Shown: in pieces, positions 17,510-27,229 of the stretch
Position numbering within the stretch: the first letter of the stretch is position 1
How the letters are laid out: each line of letters opens with the position of its first letter
Source of the DNA: JARRJS01 sp037388885
Lineage (GTDB): Bacteria; Gemmatimonadota; Gemmatimonadetes; Longimicrobiales; RSA9
Length of the DNA: 57,978 bases
Assembly: GCA_037388885.1 (NCBI GenBank)
Contig: JARRJS010000009.1
Location: 1-57,978, forward strand
Direction of reading: 5' to 3'
Notes under the pieces: generated by a model
What the model was told of the DNA's origin: nothing
The model's database searches: none
The model's input: only the letters and a program-made list of their open reading frames with translations
Translations under genes and position numbers: made by a program

Positions 17510-20082
17510 CGGCTCCTCCACCACTCCATTACGGACATCCGCTTCGCGCCCGGATAAGGCCTGTCGGGCCCCTTGATCATGGCCCACAGGATCCGGTTGA
17601 ACAGCTCGTCGTTGGACATGTCCTCGGAGCGCAGGTCCAGCAGCTTGGAGGCTTCAGCGCCCGGGTTGTTCGGCTTGTTGCGCTCGTTCAGGGACACTTC
17701 CGGCGTGAGTGCCTTGTACGGCTTCAGGTCCGCCGTGGCCGCCCAGATCCCGCGCAGCGGCCGGCCGAAATGGTCGAACTGCGACAGGCTGCCCAGGTGC
17801 AGGATGTCCGCGATGGTCGCGATGACGTCCGTCGTGTTGGCGAACCGATGGATCACGCCCGGGCGGTTGTAGGGCGAGATGACGAACAGCGGCGAGCGGT
17901 GCGAATCCACGTGGTCCGGCCCGTTCTGGGCGTCGTCCTCCAGCACGAAGATCACCGTGTTCGGCCAGAACTGGCTGTGGCTCAGCCCCTCGACGATGCG
18001 GCCCAGCGCCAGGTCGTTGTCCGCCATGTAGGCCTCGGGCGTGGGCGCGCCCACGGTGCCGCCGGCGTTGTGATCGTTCGGCAGGTGCATGATGATGAGC
18101 TGCGGCAGATCCCCGCGCCGCTCGTAGCCCGTGAGCTCCTTCAGGAATACGTCCGCCCGCTTCTGGTCCTGGATGTTCAGGTCGAAGGCGGCGAAGTCCG
18201 GGCTGGTGTGCGCCGCCAGGAACGGCTTGGTTCCGCGATAGGCCGGCGGTACCGGCTCTTCGTGGCCGATGTCGTTGGGAATCGCGAACTCACCATAGTT
18301 ACGGAACGTTATGCCGGCCCGCTGCGCCAGGTCCCACAGGTAGCCGTTGGCCGGTTCGTTCACATCCTCGCCCTCCGGCGGGATGCTGTCCCAGCCCCGG
18401 TTCGTGCCCTCGTAATCGTAACTACGGCCCCGGCCGGAGTAGTTGGACTGCACGGTCTTCTCGACATAGTCGCTGGCGTACGCGGCCGTGGACCAGTTGT
18501 GCCCGTCGGCGCTCACCTCGGCGTTGACGAAGAACCGGTCGAAAAGGCCGAACCGCTCGGCGAGGGCGTGGTGGTTGGGCGTGTCACGACGAGGGAAGAA
18601 GACCAGGGACGTGTCGCCGTCGCCTTCCTTCATGTCGCCCAGGACCTGGTCGTAGGTCCGGTTTTCCTTGATGATATAGACCACATGCTTGAACGGCGGG
18701 TACGCCGCCCGCGCGTGGGTGCCGCCGTCCCAGCCGTTGGCTCGCGCCACGCGGGCCGACCAGGCGGCCAGCTGCGTGGAGTCCGGCAGGGGGATCGTGG
18801 ACAGCGTCCCCAGCAGTTGCCCCAGGGTGTAATTGAGGGCCAGGGCCGCCCGGGTCCCCCTCACGCCCGGCTGGGGCAACCCCGGATTCGGCCCGGCCCC
18901 GGCGCCCTTCCCGTTCACCACCAGCAGCGTGTCCCCGGACAGAGCCAGGGCCGAGGGGTACCAGCCCACGGGGATCCTTCCGGCGAGCCGGTCGTCCCCG
19001 GCGGCGCGCGCGACGCCCGAGGTGATGGCCGAGAGTACGAACTCGGCCACGGCGTTGTTGTCCGCCTCGGCCACGTACAGGCGAGTGCCGTCCGCGGAGA
19101 GAGCCAGGGCGTTGGGCGTACTGCCCTCCGTCGGGCCCTCCGGCGCCGCGTCCACCAACTGCGTCAGCACCCGCCGAGTGTAGGTGTCCACCACGGCCAC
19201 GCGGTCCGTGGACGCGGAAGCGACGAACAGGCGCCCACCGCTCGCACTCAGCAGCAGGGCGCTGGGGTGCCGGCCTACCGGGATCTTTCCATCCGGCTGC
19301 AGCGTGCCCGAGCTGTCGGGCCGGAACACGCGCACCGACGTCCCGGCCCACGGGGACACGTACACCATCCCGTCGCCCGCCACCACGACGCCGTACGGGT
19401 AGCGGCCCGCCGGAAACCGTTGCACCACGCGCCGGGTCGCCACATCCACCGCCGCCAGGGAATCGTAGAGGTTCTCCGCCACGTACATGGTGGAGCCGTC
19501 GGGCGACAGCGCCAGGCCCGCCGGGTAGCTGACGCCGCTCTGCCGCCGGCCGCTGGTCTTCGGTGCAAGCACCACGCTGTCCTGAAGCGCCGCGGCCCCA
19601 TCACGCCAGTCGTAAACGTAGATCACGTCCTGGTTGCCACCCGACGTGTACAGGGCCGAGCCATCGGGTGCGAACGCGACGCCCAGGAACGCAGCCGGCT
19701 GCGCCAGCGTCTGAACGTTTCCCGTGGCTCGGTCCACGACCTGGAGGCCCTGTTCCCGCCAACCGTTCATGAGCACTGCCGCATGCCGCCGGTCCGGGGA
19801 CAACGCCATGGCCATCGGAAAGGAGCCCAGGGGCACCGACGTGCCTTCAGGATCCAGGAACGCGCCGGTGGGCAGGCGCCCCCGCGTCCAGGTCTCCGAG
19901 CGGGCCGACCCCTGCGGCGGCGCGGGCGACGTCGGCGCCGGCTGCTGGGCCGTCGGCCCGGCCGCCTGAGTGCTCACCGCCTGGCGAGGTGCGCATGCGG
20001 TGGACAGGACGAGGGCCGTCGACAGGCCCAGGCTCGCGAAAAGGCGGACGCCGCAACGGCGCATTGTCGGTTGCAGGATCAT
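17506..20082 (-). CDS. bifunctional YncE-like beta-propeller / alkaline-phosphatase-like phosphoesterase lipoprotein
   Basis: An 858-aa exported lipoprotein: hydrophobic signal ending in the lipobox-like LSTAC near residue 30, then a Pro/Gln/Thr linker. Residues about 80-440 form a YVTN/YncE seven-bladed propeller, with repeated blades such as GVAFAPDGSALYTSG, LALSPDGSTMYVAE and LALSADGTRLYVAE. Residues about 470-858 form a phosphoesterase of the alkaline-phosphatase/phospholipase C fold: HVVYIIKENRTYDQVLG, HNWSTAAYASDYVEK, LIIMHLPNDHNAG and VILEDDAQNG-like VFVLEDDAQNGPDHVDSH, with metal-binding Asp/His. It probably hydrolyses phosphoesters at the cell surface or in the periplasm. The stop overlaps that of the convergent ATP-grasp/SET gene by 4 nt. 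The physiological substrate is unknown. Confidence 0.9.
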   Translation of the reverse strand: MILQPTMRRCGVRLFASLGLSTALVLSTACAPRQAVSTQAAGPTAQQPAPTSPAPPQGSARSETWTRGRLPTGAFLDPEGTSVPLGSFPMAMALSPDRRHAAVLMNGWREQGLQVVDRATGNVQTLAQPAAFLGVAFAPDGSALYTSGGNQDVIYVYDWRDGAAALQDSVVLAPKTSGRRQSGVSYPAGLALSPDGSTMYVAENLYDSLAAVDVATRRVVQRFPAGRYPYGVVVAGDGMVYVSPWAGTSVRVFRPDSSGTLQPDGKIPVGRHPSALLLSASGGRLFVASASTDRVAVVDTYTRRVLTQLVDAAPEGPTEGSTPNALALSADGTRLYVAEADNNAVAEFVLSAITSGVARAAGDDRLAGRIPVGWYPSALALSGDTLLVVNGKGAGAGPNPGLPQPGVRGTRAALALNYTLGQLLGTLSTIPLPDSTQLAAWSARVARANGWDGGTHARAAYPPFKHVVYIIKENRTYDQVLGDMKEGDGDTSLVFFPRRDTPNHHALAERFGLFDRFFVNAEVSADGHNWSTAAYASDYVEKTVQSNYSGRGRSYDYEGTNRGWDSIPPEGEDVNEPANGYLWDLAQRAGITFRNYGEFAIPNDIGHEEPVPPAYRGTKPFLAAHTSPDFAAFDLNIQDQKRADVFLKELTGYERRGDLPQLIIMHLPNDHNAGGTVGAPTPEAYMADNDLALGRIVEGLSHSQFWPNTVIFVLEDDAQNGPDHVDSHRSPLFVISPYNRPGVIHRFANTTDVIATIADILHLGSLSQFDHFGRPLRGIWAATADLKPYKALTPEVSLNERNKPNNPGAEASKLLDLRSEDMSNDELFNRILWAMIKGPDRPYPGAKRMSVMEWWRSR

Positions 20083-20235
20083 GGGTCGCTCGTTTTGCTG
20101 GTGCGTACGCCGGACCGGCGGACCGGCAAGTGCGATGGCAACAATACGCAGGTTGCTCCGGCGCGGCCAACGGGCCGGCAGCGATCGTCGTGACGAAACA
20201 GTCGCGTTGCGCCCACCACACGACGGTGCGGTGCG

Positions 20236-20258
20236 GACGGCGGAAGGGAACCGCCGTC
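20236..20258 (-). terminator. hairpin downstream of the first DUF5916 gene
   Basis: An 8-bp perfect stem (20236-20243 with 20251-20258) and 7-nt loop, 9 nt past the stop of the minus-strand gene ending at 20268. No T-tract, so termination is plausible but not proven. Confidence 0.4.
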
Positions 20259-20267
20259 ACGACGCCG

Positions 20268-22829
20268 TCAGGGGTTGAACCAGTAGCTGGCCTTGATCAC
20301 GAATATGTTGTCCGGCCGCGCCGCGAACAGAGCGCGCCGGTCTCGCCCGAAGTCGAAGTTGCCCAGCGGGTCGTAGCTGTTGCGGCTCTGTTGCCAGGCA
20401 AGGTATATCGTGCTTCCTCGTCGCCACTCCCAGCGCAGCACGGCGTTGCCCCGCAGGCTGCGCACGTTGAAGTCGCGATTCGGCACGCCGCCGGTGTAGG
20501 GTGCAAAATCGAAGGTGGACGGCGCGGTGAGCGCCTTCGGATCTCCGTAGTCGCCGCTGGACAGTAGCGGCTGCACGTAAGCCTCCACCGACAGGTCCGG
20601 CGTGAACGCCACATTGAACCGCGCTTCCAGGGACAACTCGGTGTAGTCCAATGGCGCGAACACGTACCAGCTGCCGAAGGTTTGCAGCGCCGCGGGATCC
20701 CGGACGGTGGTGACGTACTGCGCCACCGTGTACTGGCGCACCAGAGACGGGCCCAGGCTCAGGTTCCAGCGGGACGATGTCCGCAACTGCACGCTCAGCT
20801 GCTCCGTCGCACTCCAGCCGCCAAACTCGTCCCGGGCGCCGGACACGAAGGCGGACATCGTCACGGGCTTGCGCGCGTCCGACATGAACTGGATCGCCGC
20901 GTCGCTGGAGGCCGGTCGCACGGCCATGGGCCCGCCGCGGGTCAGCCGGTCGTCATTGGCGCGCAGCGAATGGTTCGCCTGGGCGTAGATGTACCAGTAG
21001 TTCAGGTGTCGCCCGTACCCCGTCAGCGTCAGCCAGTCGGCGATGAGCTGGTCTGCCATGTTGAACTCGAACCGCGCCCGGCCACCGATGTGCCAGCTGC
21101 GGAAGAAGGGGCCCGGCCGGTTTTCGTAGTACGTGACGTCCGTCTCGAAGTCGCGCCGGTCCGTGCGGTAGTTGAAGCCGACGTCGTTCACCTCGTAGCC
21201 CGGCGTGGTAGTGGCCAGGCTCATCTCGCCGCGCCAGTGCTCGCCCGCTTGCCGGGCCAGGGCCAGGAACGCGGTGAGCCCCGCCAGGCTCGTGGCGCTG
21301 GTGTCCACCTCCAGGTGCGTGGCATCGGGGCGCTGGAAGTAGTGGTTGGACAGCCGCTGGACCAGCGTGATGGCCTGGCGGCTGCCCAGGATGTAGCTGC
21401 CGGCGATGCTGCCGCGCAGCGCCCAGATCCGGTTCGCCCATTCGTGGCGGAAATCGATGCCGCCGGCGTACGCTCCGGACCGGAGCTGCGCCTCGGCGGC
21501 GGGCTCGCTCATCCTGCGGTCGACGGCGGTGAACATGCCGCCGATCGCACTCGCGCCGCCCCGCAAGTCACGGCGCACGCGGCCCACGAAGTAGTTGGTC
21601 AACGGCTCGGCCGTCATCTCCAGATCGTTGCCGTTGGCGTCCCGATACCGGGCGACTTCCCGTTGCGTCAGCGCCTCGACTCCGCCCACCGACCAGCCGG
21701 AGGGAGTTTTCCCCGACAGCTTGGCCGCCCCCAGGATGGTGGTCGCGGTCGGCACGTCGGCCAGTGGCGTGGGCGGCGCCACCTGGGGCGCCCGGCCGAT
21801 GCGGCGGGTATAGAACAACGCCCCACCCGGCCCGGAGCCGAAGTCGAAGATCTCGCTGCCCTCGACGAAGAACGGCCGCTTCTCCTCGAAGTACGTCTCG
21901 TAAACGCCCAGGTTGATGACCGCTGGATCCACCTCCACCTGGCCGAAGTCCGGGTTGATGGTGGCATCCACGGTCATGTTGGAGGTAAGGCCGTACTTCA
22001 GATCCAGGCCGGCGGACAGCTTCTGCTCGGCGTTGGAGCGATACGGGTTGGCGCCCGGGTCGGTGTATTCTCCCCGGACGACGCTGTACGGCATCAACTC
22101 GAGGCGGCGTCCCGGCCGGATTCCCCGCAGGCCCTCCAGAAGCCCGTACTTCGGCACACCGCCTTGCTCTCGCTTCGGGATGAAGGTGGATACCGAATAC
22201 TCCCGCCTGCGGCCGATCACTCTCTCCAACTGGATCCCCCAGGTCTGCACCTCCGCCGAGCTGAAGCGGAGCTGGCTGAACGGGATCCGGTACTCCGCCG
22301 TCCAGCCGCTGTCGTCCACGGTGGTGACGCCGTCCCAGACGGGATCCCAGGAGTTGTCGTCCGTCTCGATGACCTTGATCTCGTCCCGGCGCACGCCCGC
22401 CGGATTGATGTCGAAGCCGAAGGCGGTACGGTGATCATGGTAGCTGTCCAGCATGACGCCCAGCCAGTCGGAGTCGCCCAGGTCCATGTCCCTGCGGCCC
22501 AGGCGGCCGATGACCTGCCCCGTGTCGTACAGCCGCACGCCCACGTAGAGCGCCTCGTCATCGTAGAGGATGCGGGCGACGGTGCGCTGGCTCGCCGGCT
22601 GCCCCTCGTCCGGATCGATCTGGGTGAAGTCGTCGTACGCCGGCGCCGCGGCCCACGCGGACTCGTCCAGGCGTCCGTCGATGCGGATTGCCGCCGTGGT
22701 GCGCACAGCGTGCACCACCGGCAGCGTGTCCCGGACGCTGTTCGGGCTCTGTGCCGAGGCGACCAACGGTGCCAGCAGGCCCAGAAGGACAACGGACGTG
22801 GCACCGAGTCCCGTCGCGACGTTCTTCAT
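20268..22829 (-). CDS. DUF5916 outer-membrane protein with N-terminal CBM9-like domain (copy 1)
   Basis: An 853-aa exported protein: signal peptide MKNVATGLGATSVVLLGLLA ending near ASAQ. A carbohydrate-binding-family-9-like domain spans about 40-230 (IRIDGRLDESAWAAAP, YDDEALYVGVRLYD, SDWLGVMLDSYHD). The C-terminal DUF5916 barrel follows, with the hallmark NPDFGQVEVDPAVINL and FEEKRPFFVEGSEIF. The chain ends in the aromatic barrel signature KASYWFNP. DUF5916 proteins are abundant in Bacteroidota and Gemmatimonadota; their function is not established, though carbohydrate binding or uptake is often guessed. A strong extended -10 promoter is at 22907-22915. A paralogue lies immediately upstream on the same strand. 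Confidence 0.88.
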   Translation of the reverse strand: MKNVATGLGATSVVLLGLLAPLVASAQSPNSVRDTLPVVHAVRTTAAIRIDGRLDESAWAAAPAYDDFTQIDPDEGQPASQRTVARILYDDEALYVGVRLYDTGQVIGRLGRRDMDLGDSDWLGVMLDSYHDHRTAFGFDINPAGVRRDEIKVIETDDNSWDPVWDGVTTVDDSGWTAEYRIPFSQLRFSSAEVQTWGIQLERVIGRRREYSVSTFIPKREQGGVPKYGLLEGLRGIRPGRRLELMPYSVVRGEYTDPGANPYRSNAEQKLSAGLDLKYGLTSNMTVDATINPDFGQVEVDPAVINLGVYETYFEEKRPFFVEGSEIFDFGSGPGGALFYTRRIGRAPQVAPPTPLADVPTATTILGAAKLSGKTPSGWSVGGVEALTQREVARYRDANGNDLEMTAEPLTNYFVGRVRRDLRGGASAIGGMFTAVDRRMSEPAAEAQLRSGAYAGGIDFRHEWANRIWALRGSIAGSYILGSRQAITLVQRLSNHYFQRPDATHLEVDTSATSLAGLTAFLALARQAGEHWRGEMSLATTTPGYEVNDVGFNYRTDRRDFETDVTYYENRPGPFFRSWHIGGRARFEFNMADQLIADWLTLTGYGRHLNYWYIYAQANHSLRANDDRLTRGGPMAVRPASSDAAIQFMSDARKPVTMSAFVSGARDEFGGWSATEQLSVQLRTSSRWNLSLGPSLVRQYTVAQYVTTVRDPAALQTFGSWYVFAPLDYTELSLEARFNVAFTPDLSVEAYVQPLLSSGDYGDPKALTAPSTFDFAPYTGGVPNRDFNVRSLRGNAVLRWEWRRGSTIYLAWQQSRNSYDPLGNFDFGRDRRALFAARPDNIFVIKASYWFNP

Positions 22830-22906
22830 GGATTCGTCCGGTAAAAGGGACCGTCGAGCCGCTGCCGGGATCACGGGCATCGCGGGCGCGGCGTACTCGG
22901 GCGGGC

Positions 22907-22915
22907 AATATACCA
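22907..22915 (-). promoter_or_regulatory. extended -10 promoter for DUF5916 copy 1
   Basis: On the minus strand the sequence reads TGG then TATATT (-10 at 22907-22912), the extended -10 pattern TGn-TATAAT. This predicts a start near 22900 and a leader of about 70 nt before the ATG at 22829. The -35 region is poor, as expected for an extended -10 promoter. Confidence 0.45.
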
Positions 22916-22976
22916 CTTGAGTTGGAGGGAAACAGGTTGGTCGCGCGGCGTGGTGCCAGGAGGTGTTCAGCGTCGT

Positions 22977-23005
22977 GGGGCCGGCGGGAGCACCGGTCCG
23001 GCCCC
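22977..23005 (-). terminator. hairpin downstream of the second DUF5916 gene
   Basis: An 8-bp perfect GC stem (22977-22984 with 22998-23005) with a 13-nt loop, 6 nt past the stop at 23012. No T-tract. Its place, together with the promoter at 22907-22915, suggests the two paralogues are separate transcription units. Confidence 0.4.
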
Positions 23006-23011
23006 GGGCCG

Positions 23012-25702
23012 TCACGGGTTCAGCCAGTAGCTGATCTTGAGGACGAACACGTTGTCTGGTGGGATGCCCAGGAGCGCCCGGGTGTCGCGTCCCAACCGGA
23101 GATCGTTCAGGTCCGTGTAGTCGGAGCGCGATTGCTGCCAGACCAGGAAGAGCGTGGAGCCGGGCCTCCACTGCCAGCGCAGGACCGCATTGCCCCGCAG
23201 GCTGCGGCGGTTGAAGTCCTCGTTGTCCAGCGTGAACGACTGCGCGGGGCCCGGGCCGTCGGGATCGATGATGTACTCCCCGTCCTGTAGGCTGATGGTG
23301 CCCGTATCCACGCCGTACCTCAGGAAGGAGAAGGTGCCCGGCGCGCGCAGCTCCTTGAGGCCGGAGAAGTCGCCGCTGGCCAGGAACGGCTGGGCGTAGA
23401 CCTGGATGGTCAATCCGGGCCGGAACGTGACGTTCAGACGCGTCTCCATGGACACGGTGGTCTGGTCCAGGTGCGCGAACAGGTACCGCTGCCCGTACGT
23501 CGCCGTGGCCAGGGGATCCTCCACCGATTCGACATACTGGGCCGCCGCCTGCGTCCGTTGCCACGACGGTCCGACGGAGATGTTCCACGCGCTGGACGGC
23601 CGCAGCTCCAGGCGCAGGCCGGTATGGGCCTGGGTGCTGCCCGCCGCATCCCATTCGTACGACGTGTTCAGCCGCAGGCTCCACGGCTTCCGCGAGTCCG
23701 ATTCCAGCCTGAACGACGCCCGGTCCCGCGTCACGCCACGCGTCAGCGGTCCGCCCCGCGTGAGCCGGTCATCGTAGCCGGGGAAGTCGTGGGAGAAGTT
23801 GAAATCACCGGTCCAGTAGCTGAGCAGCTCCAACCGGGTGCCCAGGTCCATGGACGCGCCCAGGAAGTCGCCGCCGTAGTTCCAGGTAGCGTCCGGCCCG
23901 CCGTCGATGTTCCACTGGCGGAAGACCGGCCCGGGCCTGTTCTCCTCGTACCGTAGCGATGCCGACGCGCTCGCCCGGTCCGCGTCACGCTGGTAGCCCA
24001 GGTCGTTGGCTTCGAAACCGGGGCTGGTGGCGCTTACGCGGGCGTTGCCACGCCAGTGCAGCCCAGCATCCTTGCTGATGCTGATGCGGCCCGTGTAGCC
24101 GGCCAGGGACGTGGCGGCGGAATCCAGCCTCAGATACGAGGCGTCGGGCCGCTGGTAGTACCGCGCAGACGATGTCTGTGCCGCTTCCATCGCAGTGCTG
24201 TCGCCGGCGATTCGGCTACCCGCCAGGTACCCGCTCACCGACCACTCGCGGGCCGCCCATTCATAGCGGAAGTCCACACCACCCGTGTAGGCACTGCCCC
24301 GGAACTGGTCCACCAGGGCCGGGGCGCTCAGCCGCCGGTTCACCGCCGTCGCCATGGCGCCCACGACGGTCTGACCGGCGCGCATGTGGCGCTGCACGCG
24401 CCCCACGAAATAGTTGGCCAGCGGCGCGACTGCGGTGGAACCGGTCACGTCGTTCGCGTCCACGTAACTGGCCTTCTCCTGCGCCGTCACCGCCTCCAGC
24501 ACTCCCACGCTCCAACCGCCGGCCGTCAGACCGGTCAGCTTGGCCGCGCCCAGGATCGTGGACGCATCCGGGCGGCTGGAATACACAGCGTCGTCGGGCA
24601 CATCGCCCTGCGGCCTGGCGCCGATGCGTCGGGAATAAAGCAGCTGCGTGCCACCGCCGCCGGGACCGTGGTGGCCGCCACCGCCGCCGAACTGGAAGAT
24701 GTCGCTGCCCTCGACGAAGAACGGGCGCTTCTCCTCGAAGCGCGTCTCGTATGCCGTGAGGTTCACCACGGCCGGGTCCACCTCCACCTGGCCGAAGTCC
24801 GGGTTCACCGCAGCGTCCAGCGTCATGTTGGACGCCAGCCGGTATTTCAGGTTCAGCCCCGTGCTGCTGGAGTACTCGGAGCCGTCCCGGAACGGGTTGG
24901 CGAACGTGACGTCATCCGCCACATCCACCGGGCCGTAAGAGCCGCGCGCCAGCACGTAGGGCAACAGCTCCAGGCCACGGTCGCGTTGCAGATTCTCCAG
25001 ACCTTCCAGCCTCCCGTAGCGCGCAATGCCGCCCGGCTCGCTCCTGGGCGTGAAGGCGAATACCGCCTGCTCCTGCCGCCGCGCAATGGTGCGCTCCAGC
25101 TGGATGCCCCAATGCTGATGCGACGCGCCGCTGAACCGGAGCTGGCTGAACGGAATGCGCATCTCCACCACCCAGCCCGAGTCCGTCACCGTCGTGGACG
25201 CCTCCCACACCGGGTCCCACGAATTATCCCCATGCCACGTGCTGCCGCCGGACAGCTTCTCGTCCCGGCGCACGCCCGAAGGGTTCACCTCGAACCGGTA
25301 CGCCGTCAGGTTGTCGTCGTAGCTGTCCAGCGAGACGGAGAACCAGTCCGAGTCCTCCATGTGGCTGTCACGCCGGGCGAGCCGGGTGGAGATGGCCGCG
25401 GTGTCGCGCAGGACGGCGCCGACATACAGCGCATGCTGGTCGTAGATCAGCCGGACCCGCGTCGGCTGCGTGACCGGCCGGCCTTCATTGGGATCGGTCT
25501 GTGTGAACCGGGTGATGGGCGGGGCATCCTGCCAGACGGCTTCATCCAACCGCCCATCCAGCGTGATGGACTCGGAAACCGGGACGGCTTCCGCGATGGG
25601 CAGAGCCGTCGTGACGTCGTCTTCGGGCATCGCGCTCTGCGCCACCAGTGTGGTGGGCACAGTCAGGCATATGACGCCTAGAAGCGCGGCGCGTAGTGGC
25701 AT
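23012..25702 (-). CDS. DUF5916 outer-membrane protein with N-terminal CBM9-like domain (copy 2)
   Basis: An 896-aa paralogue of the preceding protein in the same order: signal peptide MPLRAALLGVICLTVPTTLV, CBM9-like domain (ITLDGRLDEAVWQDAP, IYDQHALYVGAVLRD, SDWFSVSLDSYDD), then the DUF5916 barrel (NPDFGQVEVDPAVVNL, FEEKRPFFVEGSDIF) ending KISYWLNP. It differs from copy 1 by a Gly/His-rich loop after the conserved FVEGSDIF (GGGGGHHGPGGGG) and an insertion near the C-terminus (DGEYIIDPDGPGP). I prefer the ATG at 25702, which has AGGA about 9 nt upstream and leads straight into the signal peptide. An in-frame ATG at 25729 would add nine residues. Function of the family is unknown. Confidence 0.88.
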   Translation of the reverse strand: MPLRAALLGVICLTVPTTLVAQSAMPEDDVTTALPIAEAVPVSESITLDGRLDEAVWQDAPPITRFTQTDPNEGRPVTQPTRVRLIYDQHALYVGAVLRDTAAISTRLARRDSHMEDSDWFSVSLDSYDDNLTAYRFEVNPSGVRRDEKLSGGSTWHGDNSWDPVWEASTTVTDSGWVVEMRIPFSQLRFSGASHQHWGIQLERTIARRQEQAVFAFTPRSEPGGIARYGRLEGLENLQRDRGLELLPYVLARGSYGPVDVADDVTFANPFRDGSEYSSSTGLNLKYRLASNMTLDAAVNPDFGQVEVDPAVVNLTAYETRFEEKRPFFVEGSDIFQFGGGGGHHGPGGGGTQLLYSRRIGARPQGDVPDDAVYSSRPDASTILGAAKLTGLTAGGWSVGVLEAVTAQEKASYVDANDVTGSTAVAPLANYFVGRVQRHMRAGQTVVGAMATAVNRRLSAPALVDQFRGSAYTGGVDFRYEWAAREWSVSGYLAGSRIAGDSTAMEAAQTSSARYYQRPDASYLRLDSAATSLAGYTGRISISKDAGLHWRGNARVSATSPGFEANDLGYQRDADRASASASLRYEENRPGPVFRQWNIDGGPDATWNYGGDFLGASMDLGTRLELLSYWTGDFNFSHDFPGYDDRLTRGGPLTRGVTRDRASFRLESDSRKPWSLRLNTSYEWDAAGSTQAHTGLRLELRPSSAWNISVGPSWQRTQAAAQYVESVEDPLATATYGQRYLFAHLDQTTVSMETRLNVTFRPGLTIQVYAQPFLASGDFSGLKELRAPGTFSFLRYGVDTGTISLQDGEYIIDPDGPGPAQSFTLDNEDFNRRSLRGNAVLRWQWRPGSTLFLVWQQSRSDYTDLNDLRLGRDTRALLGIPPDNVFVLKISYWLNP

Positions 25703-25864
25703 GCGTGGTGTCCTGCGCGTCGCGGGCATTGGATGTCTTTCTGGTGTTACGGCGGTGGGCGGGGCCCGCATTCCCCCCATTCCGCAAGACGTGTCAGCAG
25801 CCCGGAACGTTGAGGCTTCCGTGCCGTTCGGCAAGACCTGGCCCGACTCGTGCGATGACGCCCG

Positions 25865-25892
25865 TTGAAGGTCGGCGCCGGAGATGTTATCT
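25865..25892 (+). promoter_or_regulatory. candidate sigma70-type promoter for the PHP-GT39 pair
   Basis: TTGAAG (25865-25870), 16-nt spacer, TTATCT (25887-25892). Predicted start near 25900, 50 nt before the ATG at 25952. It lies in the divergent region shared with DUF5916 copy 2. Confidence 0.35.
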
Positions 25893-25951
25893 CGATCCCG
25901 AGCGACCGCCGATTCGGATCTACCCACCCGTCGAGAGGCTGACAGGTAACG

Positions 25952-27229
25952 ATGCCATCAAACGGACCCGTGGTCGCCCGTCGAGGGCGCGGCGCTCGGG
26001 TGGTCCGGCCGGCCACCTGGCTGACGCTGGGCGCCGTGGCCGCCCTGGTCGTGACCGGCCTGTTCGCGCGCACACCGCTCGTAAACCCGACGGGCGGTTC
26101 CGTTCCACCGGGCGTGTCCCTGGGCTTCCCGGCCGGTTACCTGGTCCTCGCCCCCATCTGCAGCTTCTTCGACGCGCTCTCCTTGCTCACCGTCCGGCAG
26201 CACATCGGCCTGGTGCTGTCGGTCATAGTGGTCTACGCACTGTGGCGCGGATTCCGGGGCCGCCGGGGTCGGTCCCTGGTGCGGATCGCCGTGGGCGAGG
26301 TCGCGGGCGTCGTCGTCCTGCTGGGCGGCATCCTGGGCGTGTATGCACTCGCCGTGCTGGTCCCGCGGCCCATGGCCTACCTGCACGTACAGGAGCCCGA
26401 CGTGCTCGTCCTGGACTTCCACAGCCACACGAACCGCTCGCACGACGGCCGCAAAGGGTTCTCCGCGGAGGCGAACCGTGAATGGCACCGCCGCGCCGGG
26501 TTCCAGGCAGCGTTCATCACCGACCACACGTACGTGGACACCGCCGTCGCCGCGGCGGCACGCAACCCGGACCTCGCCGGCGACGGAACGCTCCTGTTCG
26601 CGGGTCGCGAGGTGGTGTTCGAGCACGAGCACGTCGTGGCGCTGGACACACTGGACCCCCGTACCACCCCCAAGACCGGCCCGGCCTGGCCGGTTCTGAT
26701 CCAGACGATCCCGGGCAACCTGTCGCGGGTGCCGGCACCGGGCCCCGGCGGTCTGGGCGGCGTCGTGGGCATCGAGATCGTGGATGCCGCGCCCCGCGGG
26801 CTCGGACAGACGGACCGGGACCGTGCGCGCATCCTCCAGATCGCCGACAGCCTGAATCTCGCCACCGTCGCCGCATCCGACAATCACGGCTGGGGCTGGA
26901 CCGCCGCCGGCTGGAACCTCATGCACATCCCGGGGTGGCGGCGGATGCCGTCCACCCGCCTCGCGCACGTCGTGGAAGAGGAAGTGCGCCTCGGCAGGCA
27001 GGCGGCGGTCGGCGTTGTGGCGCGTCGCCGCATCCACGAGTGGGGCCCCGCCGTGGTGGCGCTGCTCACCGGCCCGCGCCTCGTGTGGCACCTGCTCATG
27101 ACGCTGACCTGGTCCGAACGAGTTTCCTGGATCCTCTGGATCCTGATCCTGTGGTCGCTGGCGACGCTCTGGCGCCGACGCGCACCGGCAAAGCTCGCCG
27201 GCGCGCCGCCCGCCCAGGCCGATGGCTGA
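25952..27229 (+). CDS. membrane-anchored PHP-domain hydrolase
   Basis: A 425-aa protein with membrane segments near residues 25-45, 62-82, 90-105 and 118-140, then a PHP (polymerase and histidinol phosphatase) metal-dependent domain. The metal motifs are DFHSHTNRSHDG (Asp155, His157, His159), ITDHTY (Asp191, His192) and ASDNHGWG (Asp310, His312). A last hydrophobic stretch lies at about 385-405. PHP enzymes hydrolyse phosphoesters using two or three metal ions; the domain should face one side of the inner membrane, but the side is not clear. The gene overlaps the next one by 8 nt, so translation is coupled. This suggests a shared envelope pathway with the GT39 enzyme. The substrate is not predictable. 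Confidence 0.85.
   Translation: MPSNGPVVARRGRGARVVRPATWLTLGAVAALVVTGLFARTPLVNPTGGSVPPGVSLGFPAGYLVLAPICSFFDALSLLTVRQHIGLVLSVIVVYALWRGFRGRRGRSLVRIAVGEVAGVVVLLGGILGVYALAVLVPRPMAYLHVQEPDVLVLDFHSHTNRSHDGRKGFSAEANREWHRRAGFQAAFITDHTYVDTAVAAAARNPDLAGDGTLLFAGREVVFEHEHVVALDTLDPRTTPKTGPAWPVLIQTIPGNLSRVPAPGPGGLGGVVGIEIVDAAPRGLGQTDRDRARILQIADSLNLATVAASDNHGWGWTAAGWNLMHIPGWRRMPSTRLAHVVEEEVRLGRQAAVGVVARRRIHEWGPAVVALLTGPRLVWHLLMTLTWSERVSWILWILILWSLATLWRRRAPAKLAGAPPAQADG

Noticed and set aside
17389..20193. Long plus-strand frame opposite the YncE/phosphoesterase gene
   Set aside because: The minus-strand product has clear propeller and phosphoesterase motifs; the plus frame is low complexity and has no recognisable motif.
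20682..25681. Plus-strand open frames across the two DUF5916 genes
   Set aside because: They mirror the GC-rich coding strand and lack motifs; the minus-strand proteins have signal peptides and family signatures.
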